This document shows, piece by piece, positions 50,972-59,079 of a stretch of 64,000 bases of DNA. Within the stretch, counting starts at the first letter, position 1. Every line of letters begins with the position of its first letter. Location: assembly GCA_016845065.1 (NCBI GenBank), contig JAERTG010000121.1, positions 1 to 64,000 of the forward strand. The letters are read 5' to 3'. The notes below the pieces were generated by a model that saw nothing but the letters and a program-made list of their open reading frames with translations, made no database searches and had not been told where the DNA came from. The DNA is from Fidelibacterota bacterium. Lineage in GTDB: Bacteria > Fidelibacterota > UBA8477 > JABMPR01. The position numbers and the translations under genes are program-made.

Positions 50972-52666
50972 ATGGTAAATGGACTGAGAATAATACGCAA
51001 TATATTAAGTAGTTTTATCAAGCTATCCTTTATTCCTGCTATTCTTTATGCTTCACCAGAACTGACACAACACACCACTCCAAGTACCTTCAGCTCTATT
51101 ACTGGCGGGATATTCATTCTTCTCGGTTTATATGGAATGATGAGTGCCGATCTATTGATTCTCAGGTTCGGAGATGGAAAACTTTACTTCTCAAGGAGAG
51201 TCACCAAGTTGGTAAATGTCGGGTTATTTGCCCACAATCGACACCCGTTTTTTTGGTTTTTTTCTGTCTACCAGTTAGGGTTTCTCCTGGTTATTATTGG
51301 CTTCAGCTGGTGGATTCTGATAATTTCTCTCAGCATATTTGTTTTTTATCTCCTCATCCTCCTTCTGATTCAGGAACCCTTCCTCTTACGGAAATTAGGT
51401 AAGCCCTATACTAATTATAAGAAGGAAGTCCCTTTCTGGTATTGGAAAATCAAGCTAACTGATAATCTCAAAATTGGTTTTCGCTCACAAGCAGGGTGGC
51501 TCATTGGTATGCTAATTATTCGTTATTGGTTTCGGGTTAAAGTTGAAGGGTTGGAGAATATTCCGGATAGCAAACCCTTTCTAATTGTATCAAATCACGA
51601 ATGTTACTTCGATCCATTTCTGTTTGCAATTTTTGTACCCTATCAAATAAAGTTTGTGACAACTGCCGATGTCTTCGCTACACCTTTAATGCGATTTTTG
51701 CTCCAGGGATCGGGTAGTTTTCCCATGCGCAGGCATAGACAGGATTTAAAATCAATCCGCACCATGATCCGGATGATTAATAAGGGACAGGTTGTATGCA
51801 TTTTCCCAGAGGGAGGCCGTTCAACAGATGGCTCCCCCCTGCCAATTCTGAACGAAACTTTAAAATTAATCCAACATTGTAAAGTCCCGATCTTACCGGT
51901 TCATCTTGATGGAGCGTATGAGATATGGCCGAGATGGGCACCCAATAGGCGGCGTGGCAAGGTAAATGTTTCATTCAATCCCTTGATTTCTCTTGAAGAC
52001 CAGTCGGATCTGAAAAATTTAGAGCACCAAATCAAAACTAAAATTTTTGCCCGAGAGAAGGTCTTCCGACCAGTTAAGAGCAGATTCATTACCAGGGGTA
52101 TGGAACATATGTTATGGGCATGCTACAGCTGCTTTACCCGAAATTCCATAGAAGTCACCTCCGGCCACAGCATAAGATGCAAAAACTGTGGAGAGGAGTG
52201 GCAGGTTGGAGATGATTATTCTTTAAAAACTGGTGAGGAAGGCGACCCCCTTACCAGTATTCAGTGGATTAAAATGATCGAAAATGATATTCTTGAGCAC
52301 CCACTAGATATTGCTCTACCATTTACTCTGGAGAAGGAGGAGGAAGCACATGTACATACCTCAATTTTGCGTTACCATAGCGAGGAAACCGAAGTTATAG
52401 GAGGTGGTCTGAGATTAACGCTTTCTAACCAGCGAATGGTATTATCCAAAGATCAAGCCCTGCTCCAATCCTGGTCTCTGGCAAATATCACAATTTTTAC
52501 CATGGATTACTTTAATGCTGTTTCTATCGGTGTTGGTGGAGTCCGGCATACCTTTAAACTTCCCCCAGATGAAATAACCCTTAAATGGCAAACATATTTT
52601 GACACACTCAAGGCTGAATTCGAAACTATTGATATCGAATCTGCCAAGAACGACCCCAATAATTGA
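50972..52666 (+). CDS. Isoprenylcysteine methyltransferase-like/PlsC acyltransferase fusion with zinc ribbon
   Basis: A 564-residue multidomain membrane protein. Residues 1-160 hold four or so membrane helices with the ICMT/PEMT-like motif VGLFAHNRHPFFW and, later, QEPFLLRKLGKPYTNYKKEVP. Residues 180-345 are a PlsC 1-acylglycerol-phosphate acyltransferase: NHECYFD (HX4D, His209 and Asp214) and FPEGGRS (278-284). Residues 384-406 form a zinc ribbon (CYSC...CKNC). The C-terminal part (about 450-550) has LRLTLSNQRMVLS and looks like a PH/GRAM-type beta-domain. It may methylate and acylate a lipid, but each activity is inferred from motifs. The ribosome site is weak. Confidence 0.85.
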   Translation: MVNGLRIIRNILSSFIKLSFIPAILYASPELTQHTTPSTFSSITGGIFILLGLYGMMSADLLILRFGDGKLYFSRRVTKLVNVGLFAHNRHPFFWFFSVYQLGFLLVIIGFSWWILIISLSIFVFYLLILLLIQEPFLLRKLGKPYTNYKKEVPFWYWKIKLTDNLKIGFRSQAGWLIGMLIIRYWFRVKVEGLENIPDSKPFLIVSNHECYFDPFLFAIFVPYQIKFVTTADVFATPLMRFLLQGSGSFPMRRHRQDLKSIRTMIRMINKGQVVCIFPEGGRSTDGSPLPILNETLKLIQHCKVPILPVHLDGAYEIWPRWAPNRRRGKVNVSFNPLISLEDQSDLKNLEHQIKTKIFAREKVFRPVKSRFITRGMEHMLWACYSCFTRNSIEVTSGHSIRCKNCGEEWQVGDDYSLKTGEEGDPLTSIQWIKMIENDILEHPLDIALPFTLEKEEEAHVHTSILRYHSEETEVIGGGLRLTLSNQRMVLSKDQALLQSWSLANITIFTMDYFNAVSIGVGGVRHTFKLPPDEITLKWQTYFDTLKAEFETIDIESAKNDPNN

Positions 52667-52737
52667 AATAATTAGCACTTTCCCCCTTTTTAATCTCCCT
52701 TATCTTTGCGGTCACATCAACACAAGAAAGGGATATC

Positions 52738-54621
52738 GTGAGTAAGCCATTACCTGAAATTACAATTAAAGCAGTTTTCCTCGGCATTATACTATCTATG
52801 GTCCTTGCTGGTGCTAATGCCTATCTAGGTCTATTCGCCGGTATGACAGCCTCAGCTTCTATACCAGCTGCAGTTATCAGCATGGGTGTTCTAAGTTTAT
52901 TCAAGAAGCATAATATTCTCGAAGATAATATCGTTCAAACTGCCGCCTCTGCTGGAGAGTCACTCTCTGCAGGCGTAATTTTTACTATCCCAGCCCTCCT
53001 CCTCATGGGTTATTGGGAAACCTTTAATTATCTGGAAATTGCTAAAATCGCTAGTGTTGGTGGATTAATTGGTGTTCTATTCACAATCCCATTGCGACGA
53101 GCGCTAATTATCGAAGCCAAGCTGACCTACCCTGAAGGAATCGCTACTGCAGCAGTGCTAGAGGCTGGAAATGCTGGGAGTAGTGGAGCCGAGGATGAGG
53201 TTCAGGGTGGATTGCGATTGCTAACCATGGCTAGCGTAACCGCAGCTTTGATGAAACTAGGTCAACAAGGATTTGCTTTGTGGCACTCTGCTCTGGAAGG
53301 GGCCACTCAAATGGGCCGTTCCGTTTTCGGTTTTGGTATGGATTTGTCGCCTGCTTTGGTCTCCGTTGGGTATATAGTAGGAAGAAATATCAGCATCCTG
53401 GTATTTACGGGTGGATTAATTTCATGGTTTTTTGCCATCCCCATTTATACAGCGATTTATGGATACGAAGGAGATGCACTTGATGCAGCCAACACAATCT
53501 GGGATACAAAAATCAGGTATCTTGGTGTAGGTGCCATGGTGGTGGGTGGTATTTGGTCATTGATAAAACTTTTCAAACCACTCATGTTGGGAATTCAGGC
53601 AAGTCTGAAGGCTTATAGCTCTGTTCAAAATGGCGAGGCTCTAAAGCGTGAGGAAAATGACATTCCCATTAAATATGTGGCGATTGCTCTTCTGGTGCTC
53701 ATGATACCTGTTTTTATTATTTATAATGATATCCTACCCGGAGCACAATTAGCTCTTCTGATGACGATTATTATGATGGTCTTTGGCTTCTTTTTCTCTG
53801 CTGTAGCTGCATATATGGCTGGTGTTGTCGGCTCATCGAATAACCCCATATCTGGTGTCACAGTTGCTACCGTATTGTTTGCCTCACTCTTACTTCTGGC
53901 CATTCTCGGATCTGGCTCATTACAGGGTGCTGCAGCAGCAATCATGGTTGGTGCAGTGGTATGCAATGCAGCCGCAATTGGAGGTGACAACCTACAGGAT
54001 TTAAAAACCGGGCATATTGTTGGCGCAACTCCCTGGAAGCAACAGGTCATGCAAGTGATTGGTGTCTTAAGCGCGGCAATTGTGCTAGGAGTTGTTCTAG
54101 ACATTTTACACACAGCATACACTATTGGCTCCCCAACTCTGTCAGCTCCCCAGGCAACATTAATGAAGGCAGTGGCAGAAGGTGTTTTCCAGGGGAACCT
54201 ACCCTGGGACATGGTAATCATGGGTGCGATTATTGGGGTCATTATCATCGCTCTCGATATTCGTCAGGAAAGAATTGGTTCAGATTTTAGAATACCAATC
54301 CTGGCAGTTGCTGTAGGTATATATTTACCCATCTCCTTAACTACTCCCATTTTTATTGGTGGCATGTTGGCTCATTTTGGTGATAAAATGGGAGCCACAG
54401 AAACGACACGGAAGAAGGGTTTGTTATTAGCAGCCGGAATGATTACTGGAGAGGCCATCATGGGGATCCTGGTTGCCCTTCCTATTTTCCTCACCGCAGA
54501 TAAAGATTGGTGGCCAAGTTATAGCGGGTTCGGTTGGCTAGGACCTATCCTGGTTATTGCGATTGCCATTTGGTTTATCACAACCCTAAAAACTGATAGA
54601 ACTCAGGTTGGAGAGAATTGA
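52738..54621 (+). CDS. OPT-family oligopeptide transporter
   Basis: A 627-residue transporter with about 14-16 membrane segments. The OPT signature regions are present: VLAGANAYLGLFAGMTASASIPAAVISMGVL, EDNIVQTAASAGESLSAGVIFTIPALLLM and SNNPISGVTVATVLFASLLLL, then ICNAA-like AVVCNAAAIGGDNLQDLKTG. These proteins move oligopeptides or metal-peptide complexes with protons. It starts with a GTG preceded by AAAGGGAT. Its stop overlaps the adenosine deaminase start by one base (TGATG), so peptide/nucleoside scavenging genes are coupled. Confidence 0.92.
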   Translation: MSKPLPEITIKAVFLGIILSMVLAGANAYLGLFAGMTASASIPAAVISMGVLSLFKKHNILEDNIVQTAASAGESLSAGVIFTIPALLLMGYWETFNYLEIAKIASVGGLIGVLFTIPLRRALIIEAKLTYPEGIATAAVLEAGNAGSSGAEDEVQGGLRLLTMASVTAALMKLGQQGFALWHSALEGATQMGRSVFGFGMDLSPALVSVGYIVGRNISILVFTGGLISWFFAIPIYTAIYGYEGDALDAANTIWDTKIRYLGVGAMVVGGIWSLIKLFKPLMLGIQASLKAYSSVQNGEALKREENDIPIKYVAIALLVLMIPVFIIYNDILPGAQLALLMTIIMMVFGFFFSAVAAYMAGVVGSSNNPISGVTVATVLFASLLLLAILGSGSLQGAAAAIMVGAVVCNAAAIGGDNLQDLKTGHIVGATPWKQQVMQVIGVLSAAIVLGVVLDILHTAYTIGSPTLSAPQATLMKAVAEGVFQGNLPWDMVIMGAIIGVIIIALDIRQERIGSDFRIPILAVAVGIYLPISLTTPIFIGGMLAHFGDKMGATETTRKKGLLLAAGMITGEAIMGILVALPIFLTADKDWWPSYSGFGWLGPILVIAIAIWFITTLKTDRTQVGEN

Positions 54622-55676
54622 TGAAACCGGTTCGAAGAGATTTCCTACTAGAACTTCCTAAACCTGAACTTCACTGCCACCTCGATGGTTCTCTTCGTTT
54701 AGAGACCATGTTGGATTTAGCACAAAAAAATAAGGTTGAATTACCTGCTAAGGATGTTGATGGTTTGAAGAAAGCTGTTGTCGTTCAGAAACCTGTCAAG
54801 AACCTGGAAGAGTATATTGAAAAATTTCAATTTACACTGGCAGTTCTCCAAACTCCTGACGCTTTGCAGCGTGCTGCTTTTGAACTTGCTCAAGATGCGG
54901 CATCTGAAAATGTTCGTCACCTGGAAGTCCGATACTCCCCCATTCTGCATAAGGATCAAGGCATGACTCCCATGGAATCGCTAGATGCCGTGATCAAAGG
55001 TCTTCGGGAAGCTGAGCATGAGTTCAATATAAGTACCGGAGTTATTATTTGTGGGATTCGAAATTTTTCCATTGAATCGTCCATTGAGCTGGCAGAACTG
55101 GCCATAGCATATAAGTATCGAGGAGTGGTTGGGTATGACCTGGCAGGAGCAGAGGAAAATTTCCCAGCCAAGGATCATTTAGAGGCTTTCTATCTGATTC
55201 GGAACAATAATGTCAATGTGACACTACATGCTGGAGAAGCCTATGGACCACAGTCCATTCATCAGGCTATTCATTACTGTGGTGCAAATCGCATTGGACA
55301 CGGTACCCGTCTCAGGGAAGATGGTGATCTCATGAATTATATCAATGATCACCGTATCTGTCTTGAAGTTTGTCTAACTTCAAATTCTCAAACGGGGACA
55401 ACTGGAAAAGTAAGCAATCATCCTCTGAAGTTTTACCATGATTATGGACTGAGATTAAGCCTGAATACGGACAATAGACTTATTAGCGGTGTAACCCTGG
55501 TGGATGAATACATGTTGGCTCATAAAACCTTCAATTTCAACATGCTTGATTTTAAGGATTTTATCATCAGCGGGTTTAAAAGCGCATTTTTAGAACATAG
55601 AGAACGCACAAAGTTAATCAAGGAAGTGGCTCATCAGATTGATGACTATCTGGGCATGGGAGCTCACAAATACTGA
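54621..55676 (+). CDS. add: Adenosine deaminase
   Basis: This zinc enzyme turns adenosine into inosine. All metal and active-site motifs are in place: PKPELHCHLDGSLR (His-x-His), TLHAGEAYGP (His, Glu), RIGHGTRL (His) and SLNTDNRLISG. In the last one, the usual NTDDP of many adenosine deaminases is NTDNR, as in actinobacterial-type enzymes. 351 residues is normal. The ATG at 54621 follows GGAGAG and overlaps the transporter stop by one base. Confidence 0.95.
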   Translation: MKPVRRDFLLELPKPELHCHLDGSLRLETMLDLAQKNKVELPAKDVDGLKKAVVVQKPVKNLEEYIEKFQFTLAVLQTPDALQRAAFELAQDAASENVRHLEVRYSPILHKDQGMTPMESLDAVIKGLREAEHEFNISTGVIICGIRNFSIESSIELAELAIAYKYRGVVGYDLAGAEENFPAKDHLEAFYLIRNNNVNVTLHAGEAYGPQSIHQAIHYCGANRIGHGTRLREDGDLMNYINDHRICLEVCLTSNSQTGTTGKVSNHPLKFYHDYGLRLSLNTDNRLISGVTLVDEYMLAHKTFNFNMLDFKDFIISGFKSAFLEHRERTKLIKEVAHQIDDYLGMGAHKY

Positions 55677-55687
55677 TCTGCCCGGAT

Positions 55688-55879
55688 TTATTTTAGCTTT
55701 GTAAGCAATCCCAGCGATGGATTAGTTGGTATATCGGTGTGACAAGAAGAAGCACAACCGCCGCAACTAATGGACTCACTTTCTGGAACCCTTCCAAGAT
55801 TGTAGAAATATTTCAGTGTGTACCAGAATGCAATTGCTACTGCCAGCGTCACCAGCAGAATATCAATTAACTGAGCCAA
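55688..55879 (-). CDS. FeoB-associated Cys-rich membrane protein
   Basis: A 63-residue protein with one membrane helix (residues 5-22) and a short cysteine cluster, CGGCASSCH, near residues 39-47. This is the usual shape of the FeoB-associated Cys-rich proteins. It begins with a TTG preceded by GGGAGG 8 bases upstream, and its start overlaps the feoB stop by 13 bases. The role in ferrous iron uptake is inferred from context. Confidence 0.85.
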   Translation of the reverse strand: MAQLIDILLVTLAVAIAFWYTLKYFYNLGRVPESESISCGGCASSCHTDIPTNPSLGLLTKLK

Positions 55880-58149
55880 TTAAACATCCTCCCAAAATAG
55901 TTTACAGCATAGGCTAATGTGTATGCCAGACCTAATGAGTAAGCAATTGAGAAAATGGTATACGCCCAGGTCCCGGTTTCTCGTTTGATGGCTGCAACAG
56001 TAGCTAAACAGGGTGTGTAAAGCAGAGTGAACACCAAAAAACTTAGGGCAACAAGTGGTGTCATCCCTGAAGATCTTAAACCACTTATGACACCTTGACT
56101 TCCCTCATCAACATCTTCACCGACACCAAATAGAACACCATAAGTTGATACAACAATTTCTTTGGCCACAAATCCTGTAATAAGAGCCACACTTTCACGC
56201 CAGGAAAATCCTAGAGGTCTCACTATAGGTTCAAATATCTTTCCCACCCGTCCAATCCATTTTTGCTCTGTGATATCTCCGATCTCCTGCTGACGAAGGT
56301 TGTAGAGTTGCTTGTTTTTCTCTGTAGATATTTCATCCTGCAATAATTTGTATTGCTCATGAAGTTCCAGATAGCTTGAGCTGGATTCATACTCGATCAT
56401 CTCGGAGTGGTAGGCCAATCGATCCTTGTCAACGGATATTTTAAATTTTGATTCAAGATCAGTTAGTTCCTCGTCGAAATGCCGAATCAACGTCGATTTC
56501 TCATCTACATAATCCCGATCTAACTCAACCTCGGTTGGAAAGTACCCGAGGACCCAGATAATGACAGAACCCACCAGGATTACAGTCCCCATTTTCTGAA
56601 TAAATAGGTAACCACGCTCCCAGGTATGCAGGACGAGTGAGCGAAGGGTTGGTTTTTGATATGGGGGCAGCTCAAGAACAAATGGTTTTGACATCCCCTT
56701 GAGTATAGTTCTGCTAAAGAGCTTCCCACTTCCAATGGCCGCCAGAATGCCCAGTATATACATTGAAAAAATCACTGTCGCTGCATTCTCTGGGAAAAAA
56801 GCACCGGCTACAAGGACATATACTGGTAATCGAGCAGAACAGCTCATGAACGGATTAATGAGTACAGTGAGAATTCTATCTCTTCTGGATTCCAAAATGC
56901 GAGTCCCCATAATGGCTGGAACATTGCAACCAAAACCCATTATCATAGGGATAAATGCTTTTCCGTGAAGACCAATATTGTGCATGATCCGATCCATGAT
57001 GAAGGCCACTCTGGCCATGTATCCTGAATCTTCCAAAACTGCGATTATGAAAAAGAGAATAAATATATTTGGGAGAAATACGGCGATGGCACCCACTCCG
57101 CCAAGGACACCATCTACAAGCAGAGATGCAAACATGCTATTGGGTAATAGGCTGGAAATAAAATCCATAAGCATCACGAGACCAGCATCTATCCAATCCA
57201 TGGGAATAGATCCCACATCGTAAGTAATTTTGAACATGAGCCACATGAATAGTCCAAATATCGGGAGACCCAACCATCGATTGGTTAAAACCCTGTCTAT
57301 TTGTCGGCTTTGATCAGCTGATTCAGCCAAATTTTCGACAACACACTCTCGAAGGGCTCCCTGGATGAATCCATAGCGGGCATGAGAAATAACTGCTCTA
57401 CCTGTATCCTTAAATAATCCCTCAATCCGCTCAGTAGAAATTTTGACCTGATTAAGAATATCAGTACCGTTTTGGTGATATCTTACTTCATCTCTGGTCT
57501 GCTTATCAGCTTCCAAAAGTTTAATACTGGTCCAGCGGCTATGTTTATCAGTTAAGTCATTATCTCTAAACAGCTCACTGATTTTATCAATTTCCTGCTC
57601 AATATCTCTTGGATAACTGATATCAATAGATCGAGCTTTTAGGGAAATATCAGTAGAAACCCGGAGGATTTTTTCCTTGAGAAGATCAACCCCTTCTCCT
57701 GTACGGCCAACGACGGGAACAACAGGTGCTCCTAGGAGTGTTGCCAAAGTATCTGCATCTATCTGCAGACCCTTTTCCTCTGCCATATCCATCATGTTAA
57801 GTGCGATGACCAGAGGTTTACCCAATTCGATCAGCTGGGTTGTAAAAAAGAGATTTCGCTCCAGGTTTGAAGCATCTATGATATTTACGACGACGTCTGG
57901 TTCATCGCTTTCCAGATATTGCCTCACCACCGTCTCCTCTGCCGAGAATGCAGATAATGAGTAAGTGCCAGGTAAATCAATAACATCAAACCGATTGTTC
58001 GAGTAAGTGGAATGACCTGATTTCTTTTCAACAGTTACACCAGGCCAGTTGCCAACCCTTTGTTTGGCTCCTGTTAGGATATTAAAGATGGTGGTCTTAC
58101 CGCAGTTAGGATTACCTGCAAATGCGATATTATAGGTTGTCTCAGGCAA
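55867..58149 (-). CDS. feoB: Ferrous iron transporter FeoB
   Basis: A 760-residue GTPase-coupled inner-membrane Fe(II) transporter. The G1 motif GNPNCGKTTIFN (residues 12-23) and the G-domain loops (IDLPGTYSLSAFS, NMMD) are present. The two Gate/nucleoside-recognition domains follow, with MGFGCNVPAIMGTRILE and SCSARLPVYVLVAGAFFP. A charged insertion rich in Glu and Lys lies near residues 545-640, between the two transmembrane parts. The start is probably a TTG overlapping the feoA stop by 8 bases, a sign of translational coupling. Confidence 0.96.
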   Translation of the reverse strand: MPETTYNIAFAGNPNCGKTTIFNILTGAKQRVGNWPGVTVEKKSGHSTYSNNRFDVIDLPGTYSLSAFSAEETVVRQYLESDEPDVVVNIIDASNLERNLFFTTQLIELGKPLVIALNMMDMAEEKGLQIDADTLATLLGAPVVPVVGRTGEGVDLLKEKILRVSTDISLKARSIDISYPRDIEQEIDKISELFRDNDLTDKHSRWTSIKLLEADKQTRDEVRYHQNGTDILNQVKISTERIEGLFKDTGRAVISHARYGFIQGALRECVVENLAESADQSRQIDRVLTNRWLGLPIFGLFMWLMFKITYDVGSIPMDWIDAGLVMLMDFISSLLPNSMFASLLVDGVLGGVGAIAVFLPNIFILFFIIAVLEDSGYMARVAFIMDRIMHNIGLHGKAFIPMIMGFGCNVPAIMGTRILESRRDRILTVLINPFMSCSARLPVYVLVAGAFFPENAATVIFSMYILGILAAIGSGKLFSRTILKGMSKPFVLELPPYQKPTLRSLVLHTWERGYLFIQKMGTVILVGSVIIWVLGYFPTEVELDRDYVDEKSTLIRHFDEELTDLESKFKISVDKDRLAYHSEMIEYESSSSYLELHEQYKLLQDEISTEKNKQLYNLRQQEIGDITEQKWIGRVGKIFEPIVRPLGFSWRESVALITGFVAKEIVVSTYGVLFGVGEDVDEGSQGVISGLRSSGMTPLVALSFLVFTLLYTPCLATVAAIKRETGTWAYTIFSIAYSLGLAYTLAYAVNYFGRMFNWLS

Positions 58150-58423
58150 TACGTTTTACCGCTATTTTCTGAGCATCCATGGCGCGAAGTGAGAGATGAT
58201 ACCCTTTGACAATGAGTTCAATTGGATCCCGTAAGGGGGCAAATTTATCAACACGTATTTCAGACCCTCGAGTGATCCCCATCTCTATAAGTCTTAATCG
58301 AAAATTCTCACTACCACCAATTTCGACAATACAGCCTTTTTCTCCAGGCTTCAAATCGCTGAGTCGCAAATCATTTTCATCAGATACATGAAGTTTATGA
58401 CGTGGTCTTTTAAAATTAAACAT
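58142..58423 (-). CDS. feoA: Ferrous iron transport protein FeoA
   Basis: A small SH3-like partner of FeoB. It has LSDLKPGEKGCIVEIGG, RLIEMGITRGSEIRVDKFAP and the closing GYHLSLRAMDAQKI, which fit FeoA. 93 residues is a little longer than usual because of a short N-terminal extension. It lies 50 bases after the fur-like gene and overlaps feoB by 8 bases. The genes fur, feoA, feoB and the Cys-rich protein form one operon. Confidence 0.94.
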   Translation of the reverse strand: MFNFKRPRHKLHVSDENDLRLSDLKPGEKGCIVEIGGSENFRLRLIEMGITRGSEIRVDKFAPLRDPIELIVKGYHLSLRAMDAQKIAVKRIA

Positions 58424-58472
58424 TGATCGTTTCCATGGTGTTGACTTTTACTTTTTTCAGAGAGCTACTCAT

Positions 58473-58913
58473 CTACTGGGATGTTCTACAATCAGAACAG
58501 GTTCCAAAAATGTGCATAGTGTGTGTTGATGGAGTGAAATCATTCTCTTCACAAACAGACAGTTGTTGAGCTTCCATTTCCAGGTTAAAGAATTCGATAA
58601 CCTTGCCACATTTCTCACAGATGAGGTGATCGTGGTGTTCATCTTCACCCTTACTCCGCTCAAATCGCATCCGACCGTCTCCAAAATCCAGACGAGTAAC
58701 TAGATCCTGTTCTGCCAGGGCTTCAAGGGAACGATATACCGTTGCCCGACTCACATTTTTTTCCTTCTTGAGTAATTCGAGGTAAATCTCTTCAGCATCA
58801 AAATGCTCGTGGGTTGCATCCAGAAGTTTGAGTAAGGCAATACGTTGCGTCGTCGCCTTTAACTCATGCTCTCTGAGCACTTGCTTGAGTTGTTGGTTTT
58901 CTGTTGCTGACAT
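58473..58913 (-). CDS. fur: Fur-family ferric uptake regulator
   Basis: A 146-residue DNA-binding metalloregulator. The winged-helix part has LKATTQRIALLKLLDA and VSRATVYRSLEALAEQ. The metal-binding part has EDEHHDHLICEKCGKVIEF and ends with GTCSDC, both CxxC pairs complete. I start it at the ATG at 58913 because GAGAGGAGA lies upstream; an earlier in-frame start is not supported. It leads the feoA-feoB operon. Tandem Fur-box-like sites in its own promoter suggest autoregulation by iron. Confidence 0.93.
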   Translation of the reverse strand: MSATENQQLKQVLREHELKATTQRIALLKLLDATHEHFDAEEIYLELLKKEKNVSRATVYRSLEALAEQDLVTRLDFGDGRMRFERSKGEDEHHDHLICEKCGKVIEFFNLEMEAQQLSVCEENDFTPSTHTMHIFGTCSDCRTSQ

Positions 58914-58942
58914 AATCAATTCTCCTCTCAATCCCAAAATAA

Positions 58943-58982
58943 GAATGAATCTCATTTACACAAGTGCAAATAAGTCTCATTT
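58943..58982 (-). promoter_or_regulatory. Tandem Fur-box-like sites over the fur-feoAB promoter
   Basis: Two 7-1-7 inverted repeats of consensus AATGAG-n-CTCATT type lie at 58943-58957 and 58968-58982, with centres 25 bases apart. On the minus strand the first lies within the spacer of a possible promoter, TTGTGT-N16-TATTTT, upstream of the fur ribosome site. This suits Fur autoregulation; the exact consensus for this organism is not known. Confidence 0.6.
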
Positions 58983-59079
58983 AGATTAAGATTTTTTTAC
59001 ATACTCATAAAGACCGTTCTTCGGCGAATCAGAAGTGGTTAAGATGGGATTTAGTTTAGGTAATTAGTGTGTATAGGAA

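Noticed and set aside
53721-54248. A 175-codon open frame on the minus strand inside the OPT transporter gene
   Set aside because: It is a shadow of the clear plus-strand transporter frame; its protein is low in complexity and matches no family.
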